A stretch of DNA of 64,000 nt from Fumia xinanensis (GCF_014384905.1 NZ_JACRSV010000001.1:558001-622000), one strand, 5' to 3'. Positions 9,378 through 17,608 are shown, counted from the first letter of the stretch. A program made the numbers and translations. The notes: a model not told the origin generated them from the letters alone.

Positions 9378-9406
9378 TTGACTTTTCGGGGAATAACCAG
9401 TATAAT
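9378..9406 (+). promoter_or_regulatory. Sigma-A promoter of the hydrogenase operon
   Basis: TTGACT (9378-9383), a 17-bp spacer and TATAAT (9401-9406) lie 76 bp upstream of the first gene of the hydrogenase cluster. Confidence 0.85.
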
Positions 9407-9481
9407 AAAAACATATTTGATAATAATTTAACAATTCGATGAATTACAGCTTTAATTTGCTAAATCAATAAGGAGGATTTT

Positions 9482-9736
9482 ATGGAAGTATTTATCTGTG
9501 TGGGCAGTTCCTGCCACCTCAAGGGGTCTTACAACATCATCAACGCTTTTCAAAAGTTGATTGAGGAGCACAAGCTGGAAGACAAGGTGGAGCTTAAGGC
9601 GTCTTTCTGTCTGGGCCATTGTACCGATGGTGTTTCCACGAAAATCAATGGGGAGTTCGTTGATCATGTATCTCCCGAAAACGCGGTGGAAATTTTCAAT
9701 CAATACGTGTTGAAGCCAATTCAGAACGGGAACTGA
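9482..9736 (+). CDS. Thioredoxin-like [2Fe-2S] protein (NuoE/HydC C-terminal type)
   Basis: This 84-residue cytosolic iron-sulfur protein has the four-cysteine pattern of thioredoxin-like [2Fe-2S] ferredoxins: Cys6 and Cys11 (C-X4-C), then Cys43 and Cys47 (C-X3-C) in FCLGHCTDG. It is shorter than full NuoE (about 160 residues) and corresponds to its cluster-binding half. It is the promoter-proximal gene of the hydrogenase operon, so it probably passes electrons to or from one of the two hydrogenase-like proteins. The partner is inference. The ATG is preceded by AAGGAGG at 9470-9476. Confidence 0.85.
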   Translation: MEVFICVGSSCHLKGSYNIINAFQKLIEEHKLEDKVELKASFCLGHCTDGVSTKINGEFVDHVSPENAVEIFNQYVLKPIQNGN

Positions 9737-9863
9737 CTCTTTTTAGGAAAGGCGGCGCTCTGCCCAAAATTGGAAACGTTTTCATCCGGGAGGCGCGCAT
9801 TTTCCGATCAGCATCTAACTCTGCGGCGTCGAAAATCGGACGCTTGAGAAAGGCGTGAATGTT

Positions 9864-11546
9864 GTGGAAGTATTGAGCTTTAAAAAAGCAAACTGCAAAG
9901 ACTGCTATAAATGTGTGCGCGAATGTCCCATCAAGGCCATCCGCGTTAAAGACCACCAGGCGCAAATCATCCCTGAGGAATGCATTTTGTGCGGCCGGTG
10001 CGTTAAAATTTGTCCCCAGAACGCAAAGCAGGTCCGGGACGATGTGCCACGGGTCAAGGAAATGATGAAATCCGGCAAAAAAGTGGTGGCGTCGCTGGCG
10101 CCGTCCTATATTGCCGCCTTTGACACCGACGGGTTTACTCCCATCGCCGAGGCTATCAAAAAACTGGGCTTTTTCGACGTGCAGGAAACTGCCGCCGGCG
10201 CCAATGTGGTCAAGCGGGAGTACGAGCGGCTGGTTCAGGAAAAACAGCCGGTCATCATCTCCTCCTGCTGCCATTCGGTGATCCGCCTCATCCAGAAATA
10301 CCACATCGGCTGTCTGCCCTATGTGGCCAAGGTGCTCTCTCCTATGGACGCCCACGGCCGCTTGATGAAAGAGCAGTACCCCGACGCCGAGGTGGTGTTC
10401 ATCAGCCCCTGCATCTCCAAAAAAGACGAAGTGGATCAGTATTGCGGCAACGAGAGCATCAGCATTACCATCACTTTTGACGAGCTTTGGGATTGGTTTG
10501 CCGAGGAAGGAGTGGAGATCGATAATTCCAAAGGAGACGGCTCCAAGTTCCGCTCCCGGTTTTTCCCTGAGACCGGCGGTATTATCAAGAGTATGGATGT
10601 AGACCCTACCTATCAATATATCGCTATCGACGGTGTGGAAAATTGCCGGAAGGCGTTAGAGGAAATCGCCGAGGGGAAGATGGAAGGCTATTTCATTGAG
10701 ATGAGCGCCTGCGAGGGAAGCTGTATCAACGGGCCGGGTATGCCCCATGAGAAAAAGGGGATCATTACCTCCCGCGCCATGGTAGAAAAAATCGCCGAAA
10801 AGAAAAAAGATTACGATGTAGTACATAATCTAACCCTGAACAAACGGATTGATTTGGACCTGCCCCGCCAGAATATTCCCGGTGAGGCGGCTATTTGGGA
10901 AATTTTGGCTAAGACGGGTAAGACAAAACCTGAAGATATGCTCAACTGCGGCGCCTGCGGCTATTCCACCTGTTGGGAGAAGGCCATCGCCGTCTACCAG
11001 GGCAAGGCGGAGCTGGAAATGTGCCTGCCTTATATGAAAGAGCGGGCGGAATCGGTTTCTGACCAGATTCTCGATTCTTCCCCCAACGCCATTATCGCGG
11101 TTGATTCCAGCTTTTCCATCCAGCAGTTCAACCGGGCTGCATACCGCTTAATGAGCATCGATCCAGGAGAAAAGATGGCAGGCCGCCCCATCGGCGACAT
11201 CTACGACGAGGCGGAGCTCATCGACATTATCGACACTCGCCAGAATGTCCTGTCGGAGAAATGCTATCTCGACCGGTACGGCATCTACGTGGAAAAATCT
11301 ATTATTTACGACTACGACCACGGACTGCTGCTGATTTTCCTCAAGGATATCAATAAAGAAGAAAAGGCCGCCCAGCACGAGGCTGCCATGCGCCGGGACA
11401 CCATCGAGATCACCGACCAGGTCATCAACAAACAGATGCGGGTCGTTCAGGAAATCGCCTCCCTTTTAGGGGAAACCACGGCTGAAACCAAGATCGCCCT
11501 GACGAGGCTCAAGGAGAGCATGATGGACGACGCCGACGAAGCCTAA
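9864..11546 (+). CDS. Sensory-type [FeFe] hydrogenase with C-terminal PAS domain (HydS-like)
   Basis: This protein of about 560 residues looks like a group C/HydS-like hydrogenase, a family proposed to sense H2 or redox state. The N-terminus has two [4Fe-4S] ferredoxin motifs (CKDCYKCVRECP and CILCGRCVKICP). The H-cluster ligands are kept but the motifs are altered. Motif L1 is SSCCHS (Cys135/136), with His where catalytic enzymes have Pro. L2 is SPCISKKDE (Cys183). L3 is EMSACEGSCINGPG (Cys283, Cys287). A four-cysteine Fe-S domain follows (Cys362, 365, 370, 387), then a PAS domain (about 397-505) and a short coiled tail. I prefer GTG 9864, ten bases after AGAAAGG; GTG 9855 is too close to that site. 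The SpoIIE phosphatase gene follows after 12 bp. Confidence 0.85.
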   Translation: MEVLSFKKANCKDCYKCVRECPIKAIRVKDHQAQIIPEECILCGRCVKICPQNAKQVRDDVPRVKEMMKSGKKVVASLAPSYIAAFDTDGFTPIAEAIKKLGFFDVQETAAGANVVKREYERLVQEKQPVIISSCCHSVIRLIQKYHIGCLPYVAKVLSPMDAHGRLMKEQYPDAEVVFISPCISKKDEVDQYCGNESISITITFDELWDWFAEEGVEIDNSKGDGSKFRSRFFPETGGIIKSMDVDPTYQYIAIDGVENCRKALEEIAEGKMEGYFIEMSACEGSCINGPGMPHEKKGIITSRAMVEKIAEKKKDYDVVHNLTLNKRIDLDLPRQNIPGEAAIWEILAKTGKTKPEDMLNCGACGYSTCWEKAIAVYQGKAELEMCLPYMKERAESVSDQILDSSPNAIIAVDSSFSIQQFNRAAYRLMSIDPGEKMAGRPIGDIYDEAELIDIIDTRQNVLSEKCYLDRYGIYVEKSIIYDYDHGLLLIFLKDINKEEKAAQHEAAMRRDTIEITDQVINKQMRVVQEIASLLGETTAETKIALTRLKESMMDDADEA

Positions 11547-11558
11547 GGGGGCGTTGCC

Positions 11559-12725
11559 ATGAGATATTTTATCGAAACCGGCTATGTGAGCCTTAATAAA
11601 TACGGCGAGGAGCTCTGCGGCGACCGGGTAGAGAGCATCTATTACGATGGCACTCTAACCCTGGTTCTGGCTGACGGGCTGGGAAGCGGTGTCAAGGCCA
11701 ACATCCTCTCCACTCTGACTTCAAAAATTATTGGCACCATGATGGCCAGCGGCATGAAAATCGAGGACTGTGTTGAGACCATTATCCAGACACTGCCCAT
11801 CTGCAAAGTGCGCCAGGTAGCTTATTCCACCTTTACCATTTTGCAAATCCGCTCCGATGGGGAAGCCTACATGGTACAGTTTGACAACCCCCTCTGCGTC
11901 CTGCTGCGGGACGGCAAACGCACCGAATATCCCATTGAAATGAACATTATCTCGGACAAAACCGTTTATGAAAGCCGGATGAAAGTGGAGCTGGGGGACG
12001 TTTTCGTCATGTTCAGCGACGGAGTGCCACACGCCGGAATCGGCATTACCATGAACATCGGCTGGCAGCAGGAGAACGTGGCAAAATTCCTGGAGGAAAA
12101 CTACGACCCCGACGCTTCTCCCAAAAGTACGGCGGCAAAGCTGGCCGACGCCTGCAAGGCCCTTTACATGGACAAAATGGGGGATGATACCACCGTCGCC
12201 GTCATGAAGGTGCGGGAAAAATCCTTGGTTTCTATCATGTTCGGCCCGCCGTCCGATTCGGCCGACGACAAAAAGGTAGTCAAGGAATTTTTAGAGGACG
12301 AGGGTAAAAAAATCGTCAGCGGGGGAACCACCTCCAAAATCGTCTCCGGCTATCTTGGGACGACGGTGCGCACCTGCCTCGACTACATCGACCCGAAAAT
12401 TCCTCCCATCGGATACATGGACGGGGTGGACCTGGTCACCGAGGGGGCACTGACTCTGGGGAAGGTTATGGAGATTTCCAACACCATCGTCAGCGATTCC
12501 AACACCGACACCTCCTGGCTCAAAAAGAAGGATGGGGCATCGCTGATCGCCAAGTACCTTTTTGAGGAGGCCACTGACGTGAATTTTTACGTGGGCCGGG
12601 CCATGAACCCTGCTCATCAGAACCCGAACCTCCCTCTCGACCTTTCCCTGAAGCTGAAAATCGTTGAGATTCTCGCCAAAAATCTGGAGATCATGGGAAA
12701 ACGGGTAAAAGTGAAATATTATTAA
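11559..12725 (+). CDS. SpoIIE-type PP2C serine/threonine phosphatase
   Basis: This 388-residue phosphatase has a SpoIIE/PP2C core in residues about 1-225, with the metal-binding ADGLGSGVKA near residue 38, FSDGVPHAG near 151 and DDTTVAVMKV near 210. The remaining 160 residues form a C-terminal domain I do not recognise by name, though it appears to belong to this hydrogenase-linked phosphatase group. Its place between a PAS hydrogenase and a catalytic hydrogenase suggests output of an H2/redox signal by dephosphorylating a regulator, perhaps an anti-sigma antagonist. That output is inference. It overlaps nothing and is 14 bp from the next gene. Confidence 0.85.
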   Translation: MRYFIETGYVSLNKYGEELCGDRVESIYYDGTLTLVLADGLGSGVKANILSTLTSKIIGTMMASGMKIEDCVETIIQTLPICKVRQVAYSTFTILQIRSDGEAYMVQFDNPLCVLLRDGKRTEYPIEMNIISDKTVYESRMKVELGDVFVMFSDGVPHAGIGITMNIGWQQENVAKFLEENYDPDASPKSTAAKLADACKALYMDKMGDDTTVAVMKVREKSLVSIMFGPPSDSADDKKVVKEFLEDEGKKIVSGGTTSKIVSGYLGTTVRTCLDYIDPKIPPIGYMDGVDLVTEGALTLGKVMEISNTIVSDSNTDTSWLKKKDGASLIAKYLFEEATDVNFYVGRAMNPAHQNPNLPLDLSLKLKIVEILAKNLEIMGKRVKVKYY

Positions 12726-12739
12726 GAAAGGTAAGGCAG

Positions 12740-14173
12740 ATGAACAGAAATTTTGATACCAGCGTGCAGCTTTTGAAATATCAGGTTTTAAAGGAGGTCT
12801 CCAAGCTCGCCTTTGAGGGCCGGCTCCGGGAGGGTTACTACGAAATCCCCAAAACCATCATCCCCGGTAAAAAAGCCACCATGCGCTGCTGCGTCTACAA
12901 GGAGCGGGCAATTGTCGAGGAGCGGGTACATATGGCCATGGGCGGCGACCGGGATAACCCCAACGTCATCGAGGTCATCGACATCGCCTGTGACGAGTGC
13001 CCCGTTCATCGGGTCACTGTCAGCGACGCCTGCCGTGGATGTATTGCTCACCGCTGCCAGAGCGTTTGCCCCAAGGACGCTATCCGCATCAAGGACCAGC
13101 ACGCCGTCATCGACCACGATAAATGCGTGGCCTGCGGCAGGTGCGCCAGCGTCTGTCCTTACGGCGCGATTTTAGAGCAGGTCCGCCCCTGTGAGCGGAG
13201 CTGCAAAGCGGGCGCCATCAAGATGGATGAGGACGAGAAGGCCCACATCAACAACGAGAAGTGCGTCTCCTGCGGCGCCTGTGTCTACCAGTGTCCCTTC
13301 GGCGCCATCGTCGACAAGTCCTACATTGTTGACGCCATCGAGATGATTAAGGAAAGCGACCAAAACCGCAATTACAAGGTCTACGCCGTCATCGCCCCCG
13401 CCATTTCCAGCCAGTTTGCATATGCAAAAATCGGCCAGATCGTCACCGGAATCAAGAAATTAGGTATTCACGAGGTTGTTGAGGCTGCTTTGGGCGCCGA
13501 CATGACAGCCTATAAGGAATCCGACGAGCTGATGGAGAAAGGCTTCCTCACAAGCTCCTGCTGCCCTGCTTTCGTCGATTTCATTCACAAGAATTTCCCC
13601 CAGATGGTGGAGCACATTTCCCACAACCTGTCCCCCATGGCGGAAATCGCCAAATATATCAAAGAAACCGACCCCACTGGAAAAGTAATTTTCATCGGGC
13701 CCTGTACCGCCAAGAAAATGGAAGTGAAGCGGGAACCGGTGAACCGGTATGTGGACTGCGTCATCACCTTTGAGGAGCTTCAGGCGCTGCTGGACAGTCG
13801 GGACATAGAGCCGGAAAATCTGGAGGAGTCGCCGCTGAACAACGCCTCTTACTATGGCCGCATCTTCGCACGGTCGGGCGGCGTGTCCGACGCGGTGGTG
13901 CAGGCCCTCAAGGAAAAAGGCGAGGAGTTTACCGTGAAGGCCGAGGCCTGCGACGGGCTGGAAGCCTGTAAAATAGCCCTGCTCAAAGCGAACAAGGGCG
14001 TTTTGGACGCGAACTTCATCGAAGGTATGGCCTGCGTGGGTGGATGTATCGGCGGGGCAGCCTGCGTCACTCACGGCCCCAAGGACAAAAATGAAGTGGA
14101 CAAATACGGAAAGCTTGCCAAAGAAACGGGTATTCTCGACTCTATCCGTATTCTGGAACTGAGCAAAAAATAA
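12740..14173 (+). CDS. [FeFe] hydrogenase, group B (B1/B3 type)
   Basis: This 477-residue iron hydrogenase interconverts H2 with protons and electrons from ferredoxin-like carriers. The N-terminal half has an unusual Cys-rich entry (CDECP, CRGCIAHRCQSVCP) and two further ferredoxin-type motifs (CVACGRCASVCP, CVSCGACVYQCP). The H-domain motifs are intact: L1 TSSCCPAF (Cys274/275), L2 GPCTAKKMEV (Cys322) and L3 EGMACVGGCIGG (Cys432/436). PAF after the CC pair and the PCTAKK form are typical of group B. It is the last gene of the operon; the HydE/F/G maturases are not in the window. Confidence 0.93.
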   Translation: MNRNFDTSVQLLKYQVLKEVSKLAFEGRLREGYYEIPKTIIPGKKATMRCCVYKERAIVEERVHMAMGGDRDNPNVIEVIDIACDECPVHRVTVSDACRGCIAHRCQSVCPKDAIRIKDQHAVIDHDKCVACGRCASVCPYGAILEQVRPCERSCKAGAIKMDEDEKAHINNEKCVSCGACVYQCPFGAIVDKSYIVDAIEMIKESDQNRNYKVYAVIAPAISSQFAYAKIGQIVTGIKKLGIHEVVEAALGADMTAYKESDELMEKGFLTSSCCPAFVDFIHKNFPQMVEHISHNLSPMAEIAKYIKETDPTGKVIFIGPCTAKKMEVKREPVNRYVDCVITFEELQALLDSRDIEPENLEESPLNNASYYGRIFARSGGVSDAVVQALKEKGEEFTVKAEACDGLEACKIALLKANKGVLDANFIEGMACVGGCIGGAACVTHGPKDKNEVDKYGKLAKETGILDSIRILELSKK

Positions 14174-14215
14174 AGCTTGCAGTTTCTTTTACAATTTGAT
14201 ACGATGAAGAAAAAC

Positions 14216-14243
14216 AAACGCCGCGATTTTGTCGCGGCGTTTG
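14216..14243 (+). terminator. Terminator of the hydrogenase operon
   Basis: AAACGCCGCGA (14216-14226) pairs with TCGCGGCGTTT (14232-14242) around a 5-base loop and ends in T residues. Confidence 0.85.
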
Positions 14244-14270
14244 TCCCATCAAGAGAAAGAAGGCTTTTTT

Positions 14271-15095
14271 ATGAAAACCAGCCGCATGGATTGGAAAGTG
14301 GGTGCCGCATCCTGCCTTTTTGGGGAGCAGGCCGTCGCATTGGAAGACATGACCCGTCTTTCGGAAAACGGCGTGAACTTTATGGAACTGGATATGCAGA
14401 ACCGCTGGCAAAGATGGCCGGCCTGCGACCTGAAAGCCGCGTGGAAGCATCTGGGAGATCACGCCAAACGCATCGGCCTCACCATATGGTCGCTTCACAT
14501 CCCCTACGGATGGGACGAGGATCTGTCAAGCCTCGACGAGTGCCACCGCAAGGCTGTCGTCGTCCGGCACAGCGCGCTGATTTCCTCGGCGGCGGAAGCA
14601 ATGGGTATCCGCAAGACTGTGGTGCATCCTTCCTTTGAGCCCGTCCCCGAAAACGAGCGGGAGGAGCGGATTAAACGGGTGAGAGAGTCACTCTCTGACC
14701 TCTGCGACGCGGCGGAACAGGTGGGGGTGCAGGTGGCAGTGGAGGATCTTCCTCGTACCTGCCTCGGAAACACCACCGAAGAGATGCTCCGGATTGTCGA
14801 CGGCATCGACAGGCTGGGTGTCTGCTGCGACACGAACCACCTGCTCACCGAGAGGACGGAGGATTTCATCCGTGCGTTGGGAAGCCGCATCGTCACGGTG
14901 CATCTTTCCGATTACGACTTCGTCAACGAGCGCCACTGGCTCCCCGGCAAGGGTTTGAACGATTGGGAAGCGATTCTGTCCGCTTTGGAGGACGCGGGGT
15001 ACAGCGGCCCGGCCATGTTTGAACTGGGGCCAGATTTTTGCCCGGCTGGTCCCGCAGGCGTGAGGAAATGCTGGGATAAGCTAATTAAAAGATAA
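14271..15095 (+). CDS. Sugar phosphate isomerase/epimerase (AP endonuclease 2-like TIM barrel)
   Basis: This 274-residue TIM-barrel protein belongs to the xylose isomerase-like/AP endonuclease 2 superfamily. Visible metal-site segments are VEDLPRT (Glu), CCDTNHL (Asp and His), HLSDYDF (His) near residue 212 and the closing FELG (Glu). The substrate is unknown. I place the start at ATG 14271, after AAGAAGG; an upstream in-frame extension would begin inside the hydrogenase terminator. It stands alone, with a terminator shared with the convergent RHH gene. Confidence 0.82.
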   Translation: MKTSRMDWKVGAASCLFGEQAVALEDMTRLSENGVNFMELDMQNRWQRWPACDLKAAWKHLGDHAKRIGLTIWSLHIPYGWDEDLSSLDECHRKAVVVRHSALISSAAEAMGIRKTVVHPSFEPVPENEREERIKRVRESLSDLCDAAEQVGVQVAVEDLPRTCLGNTTEEMLRIVDGIDRLGVCCDTNHLLTERTEDFIRALGSRIVTVHLSDYDFVNERHWLPGKGLNDWEAILSALEDAGYSGPAMFELGPDFCPAGPAGVRKCWDKLIKR

Positions 15096-15096
15096 G

Positions 15097-15132
15097 AAAA
15101 CAGCGGGAATCCATCGATTCCCGCTGTTTTTA
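15097..15132. terminator. Bidirectional terminator
   Basis: AAAACAGCGGGAATC and its complement form a 15-bp stem around CATC, with A and T runs outside. It separates the isomerase from the convergent RHH gene and overlaps the latter's stop. Confidence 0.9.
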
Positions 15133-15321
15133 TGCCAACACGATGTCCTCTTCGGTTACGATGATTTCACTATGCTCCATTTCATATCTTTTTATTTCTT
15201 TTTTTACGAGATGGTCGATCATATTTGCTAGGGAACGGTGTTCTTCTCGGGCAATTTTTTGTATTTTACAATGAGTTACAGGGTCTAATCTGAGATTGCT
15301 TTGGATTTTTATAACCGGCAT
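15130..15321 (-). CDS. Ribbon-helix-helix (CopG/Arc-like) DNA-binding protein
   Basis: This 63-residue protein has an N-terminal beta strand (IKIQSNLRLD) followed by two helices, HCKIQKIAREEH and SLANMIDHLVKKEIKRYE, the RHH layout used by small repressors. The acidic tail HSEIIVTEEDIVLA is not family-typical. The ATG at 15321 follows GAGGAGG by about seven bases; a longer in-frame start exists but places the ribosome site inside it. No toxin partner is adjacent, so it may be a stand-alone regulator. Confidence 0.75.
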   Translation of the reverse strand: MPVIKIQSNLRLDPVTHCKIQKIAREEHRSLANMIDHLVKKEIKRYEMEHSEIIVTEEDIVLA

Positions 15322-15452
15322 ACGCAGCCCTCCTCTTTCCATTTCTATAATAGCGTTTTTTATGGCAGTTTATATTCTTAAAAGTTGTAATATTCCTATA
15401 AAGAGTACCGTTATAGTTACTGATTCCGTTGCGAACCTTCAACACTATTATA

Positions 15453-15503
15453 ATACGATTGTTATTTTTCATTATAATCATAATTGTCGTATAAGTGATA
15501 CGA
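15453..15503. promoter_or_regulatory. ATACGA-type operator candidate upstream of the RHH gene
   Basis: An AT-rich gap (15343-15570) holds TCGTAT-AAGTG-ATACGA, a 6-bp inverted repeat at 15487-15503. A third ATACGA box lies at 15453-15458. RHH proteins bind such short inverted repeats, so autoregulation is possible. Nothing else is evident in the gap. Confidence 0.4.
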
Positions 15504-15570
15504 AAATTATGAATAGGAGATTGCTGCTAAAAAGCAGGAAAAAAGCAATACTTATTTTCTCTAAAAAATA

Positions 15571-15598
15571 AAAGGAGCAGGATTTCTCCTGCTCCTTT
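15571..15598 (-). terminator. Terminator of the cold-shock gene
   Basis: AAAGGAGCAGGA (15571-15582) pairs with TCCTGCTCCTTT (15587-15598). On the minus strand the stem is followed by TTATTTTTT. Confidence 0.88.
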
Positions 15599-15614
15599 GT
15601 ACGCTGCAATAAAA

Positions 15615-15827
15615 TTACGCAGCGCGAACGTTCACAGCTCTCAGCTTGCGGCTGTCCTTGGGATCCTGCTCGGTGTCGAAAGTCACCTTCTGGCCTTCCG
15701 CCAGGGTTTTGAACCCGTCGGAAACGATTGCGGAGAAATGGACGAATACATCCTCGCCGCCGTCGTCGTTAGTGAGAAAACCAAAGCCTTTGTCAGAGTT
15801 GAACCATTTTACAGTACCGTTATTCAT
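15615..15827 (-). CDS. Cold-shock protein (CspA family)
   Basis: This 70-residue single OB-fold RNA chaperone begins [17 protein letters not shown] (RNP1, KGFGFL) and has DVFVHF (RNP2) at about residues 26-31. Cold-shock proteins melt RNA secondary structure. The start is ATG 15827, behind AGGAGG; the frame stays open upstream but without support. A strong promoter about 118 nt upstream gives it a long structured leader. Confidence 0.95.
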   Translation of the reverse strand: MNNGTVKWFNSDKGFGFLTNDDGGEDVFVHFSAIVSDGFKTLAEGQKVTFDTEQDPKDSRKLRAVNVRAA

Positions 15828-15980
15828 TTGGGTACCTCCTAAAAAATATTTGTACCCAAAGAACAAAAAATCCACATATTACTGCAGATCATTTTAGAAC
15901 CATGATCTACATAACATGTGGAACAAAGCTACAAATCTTGAATACTTGTTTAGTATAACACCGTGTTGAGTCAAAGTCAA
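15828..15980 (-). promoter_or_regulatory. Promoter and structured 5' leader of the cold-shock gene
   Basis: On the minus strand TTGACT (15980-15975), a 17-bp spacer and TATACT (15957-15952) form a near-consensus promoter. The leader of about 118 nt contains a hairpin with CCACAT/ATGTGG (15872-15877 with 15916-15921) outside AGATCAT/ATGATCT (15886-15892 with 15902-15908). Long foldable leaders are known for cspA mRNAs, where they act in temperature control; that role here is inferred. Confidence 0.7.
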
Positions 15981-16014
15981 TCTATTTTCGAAAATAAATT
16001 AAAAAGTTCACATC

Positions 16015-16731
16015 TTACCGCTTCATCTTCCGGATTTGCTCTTTTTTCTCCTTGGAAACTCGATTGGACTCGATGATTTTCTGCAAAGCTTTGTTGTAGG
16101 TGAAATCATCCAGCGCGCTATTTTTTAAAAAGGCGAGAGTTTTGTCCTCAAATTTCACATAGCAGACCGAAAGAAGCCAGGCGAGCCCCATCTTTACGTA
16201 ATACTTGTCGGGGAAGGGGAGCGCGCACCGGAAAAGAGTCTCGTCGATCCATTCCTCCCGAACGTAGTAGTCGAGCAGCAAGATCAGCCCCGCCCGGATG
16301 CACCAAGGGTTGTCGCTGCAAAGAAGCTTGTCTATCTGCGGCAGACTGTCTGCAAGATGTTTGCCCACCATTTTGGCGGCGGCACAGAAGCTGTCGTTGA
16401 CCGCCCAGTTGTCGATTTTCGGGACAAAGGCAGAGACTCTCTCCCAAAACACGTTAAAATCACATTTGGCGGTCCCAATGACGAGCCCCTCCAGCATGGA
16501 CTGCTCGTAATAATCGCTTTTGCTCACCCGCAAAAAGCTTTCCGCATTCCCCCTGGCGATTTCCTTGGCAAGTGTCTTGACCGCCGGGGTACGGACGCCG
16601 ATAAAATTTTCCACATCGGGGATGAGCTTTTGGTGAAATGTTTTGTAGGCAGGGTCTTTCAGTGTGAAAAGATGGGCGGTGAGGGCCTGATAGCCGGTTT
16701 CGTCCCATTGCTCCAACGTAAAGTTATCCAT
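16015..16731 (-). CDS. DNA alkylation repair protein (AlkD-like HEAT-repeat glycosylase)
   Basis: This 238-residue protein is all-helical with HEAT-like repeats, as in the AlkC/AlkD DNA glycosylases that remove N3- and N7-alkylpurines. Recognisable segments are GVRTPAVKTLAKEIA, YYEQSMLEGLVIG, KIDNWAVNDSFC with the conserved Trp/Asp pair, and PFPDKYYVKMGLAWLLSVC. Length fits the family. It is the last gene of a small minus-strand group with HEPN and MNT genes, with 21 bp between. Confidence 0.85.
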   Translation of the reverse strand: MDNFTLEQWDETGYQALTAHLFTLKDPAYKTFHQKLIPDVENFIGVRTPAVKTLAKEIARGNAESFLRVSKSDYYEQSMLEGLVIGTAKCDFNVFWERVSAFVPKIDNWAVNDSFCAAAKMVGKHLADSLPQIDKLLCSDNPWCIRAGLILLLDYYVREEWIDETLFRCALPFPDKYYVKMGLAWLLSVCYVKFEDKTLAFLKNSALDDFTYNKALQKIIESNRVSKEKKEQIRKMKR

Positions 16732-16752
16732 ATAGAATTCCTTTTATGTATT

Positions 16753-17193
16753 TTAGTAAGCGTCCAGGTCATCCAGACGGTCGGTCAGCCCTACTTCGTC
16801 GGTGACGTAATAAAACATCTCCTCGGTGAGCTTATAGAGCCGGTAAACTGTGGCGTCTGAAATTTCGGTGGGAATATCGGTAGGGTACCGGGTCTCAATG
16901 TAGTACCGGTTTAAAGTGGCGCTTTCCGAAAGCCACTGCTTGAAGCTTCCGTCCAGCCCCGCCGCCCGGCGGCAGAGCCAGGTCAGGTTGTGTCCGTCCA
17001 CCGTTTGATGGGTTCGGCAGAGGATAAAACTCTTCAGGGCTTTTTCCACACACTGCTGACAGTGGAAGGCAGTGCAGTTGTTAAGGGTATTGTCTTCCAG
17101 CAAAAGTTTTGCCGCCCGCAGGTCGTCGTAGGCGGCGTTGACCCAGTCGCGGAAGTGCCGGCTGTCTTCCGGGTTACTGCGGTGCCTTGTCAT
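16753..17193 (-). CDS. HEPN domain protein
   Basis: This helical protein of about 146 residues carries the HEPN signature: a WVNAAYDDLRAAKLLL helix, then CTAFHCQQCVEKALKSFIL and RTHQTVDGHNL, where the Arg and the His of GHNL match the R-X(n)-H ribonuclease-type motif. HEPN proteins paired with MNT nucleotidyltransferases form toxin-antitoxin modules. Its start, ATG 17193, overlaps the end of the MNT gene by 20 bp, which indicates translational coupling. An upstream in-frame start at 17229 is less likely. Confidence 0.8.
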   Translation of the reverse strand: MTRHRSNPEDSRHFRDWVNAAYDDLRAAKLLLEDNTLNNCTAFHCQQCVEKALKSFILCRTHQTVDGHNLTWLCRRAAGLDGSFKQWLSESATLNRYYIETRYPTDIPTEISDATVYRLYKLTEEMFYYVTDEVGLTDRLDDLDAY

Positions 17194-17488
17194 AAGCCTT
17201 CCATCCTTTCTCCATAATCGAATGGGCAAAGGACAGGGGATTGTTCGTAAAAGCCTTCCATTCGTCGGCAGTGTAGATGACTACGTCGTAAGGCAGCTCG
17301 CAGTCGAGGCTCAGATAGATTTTTTGTTCCAGCTTGGCTTTGCTATCGGTGTCGGCGACGACGCAGAGCTTAAAACTCGTCACTTCTCCGTGCAGGTTGA
17401 CCTTGACGCTGAATATGTAAATGCGTTCCGGGGAGCAAAGAGCTGCGATGTCGTCTACCAGCTGCTGCATATAGCGGTTGAGCTCCAT
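17174..17488 (-). CDS. Degenerate MNT-type nucleotidyltransferase-like partner of HEPN
   Basis: This 104-residue protein has the length, position and fold pattern of minimal nucleotidyltransferases (MNT): an N-terminal helix, then RIYIFSVKVNLHGEV where catalytic members have the GSxARG/D signature. Neither the GS pair nor the two catalytic Asp residues is preserved. It is therefore probably inactive as a nucleotidyltransferase but may still bind or neutralise the HEPN protein. The family assignment rests mainly on context and the strand pattern. Confidence 0.6.
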   Translation of the reverse strand: MELNRYMQQLVDDIAALCSPERIYIFSVKVNLHGEVTSFKLCVVADTDSKAKLEQKIYLSLDCELPYDVVIYTADEWKAFTNNPLSFAHSIMEKGWKAYDKAPQ

Positions 17489-17608
17489 AAGATCTCATTC
17501 CTTTCAGGAACACGGGCCGATTTAAGAGGGTTGTCCTAACATCAGATTGGACAGGATTTTTTCATAAATCCATCCTTTTTATCCGTGTCCTTTTAAAGTT
17601 CATGGCGA

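Noticed and set aside
9696..10616. Minus-strand frame of 306 codons
   Set aside because: It is a shadow of the HydS-like gene. Its His- and Asp-rich composition is typical of an antisense frame.
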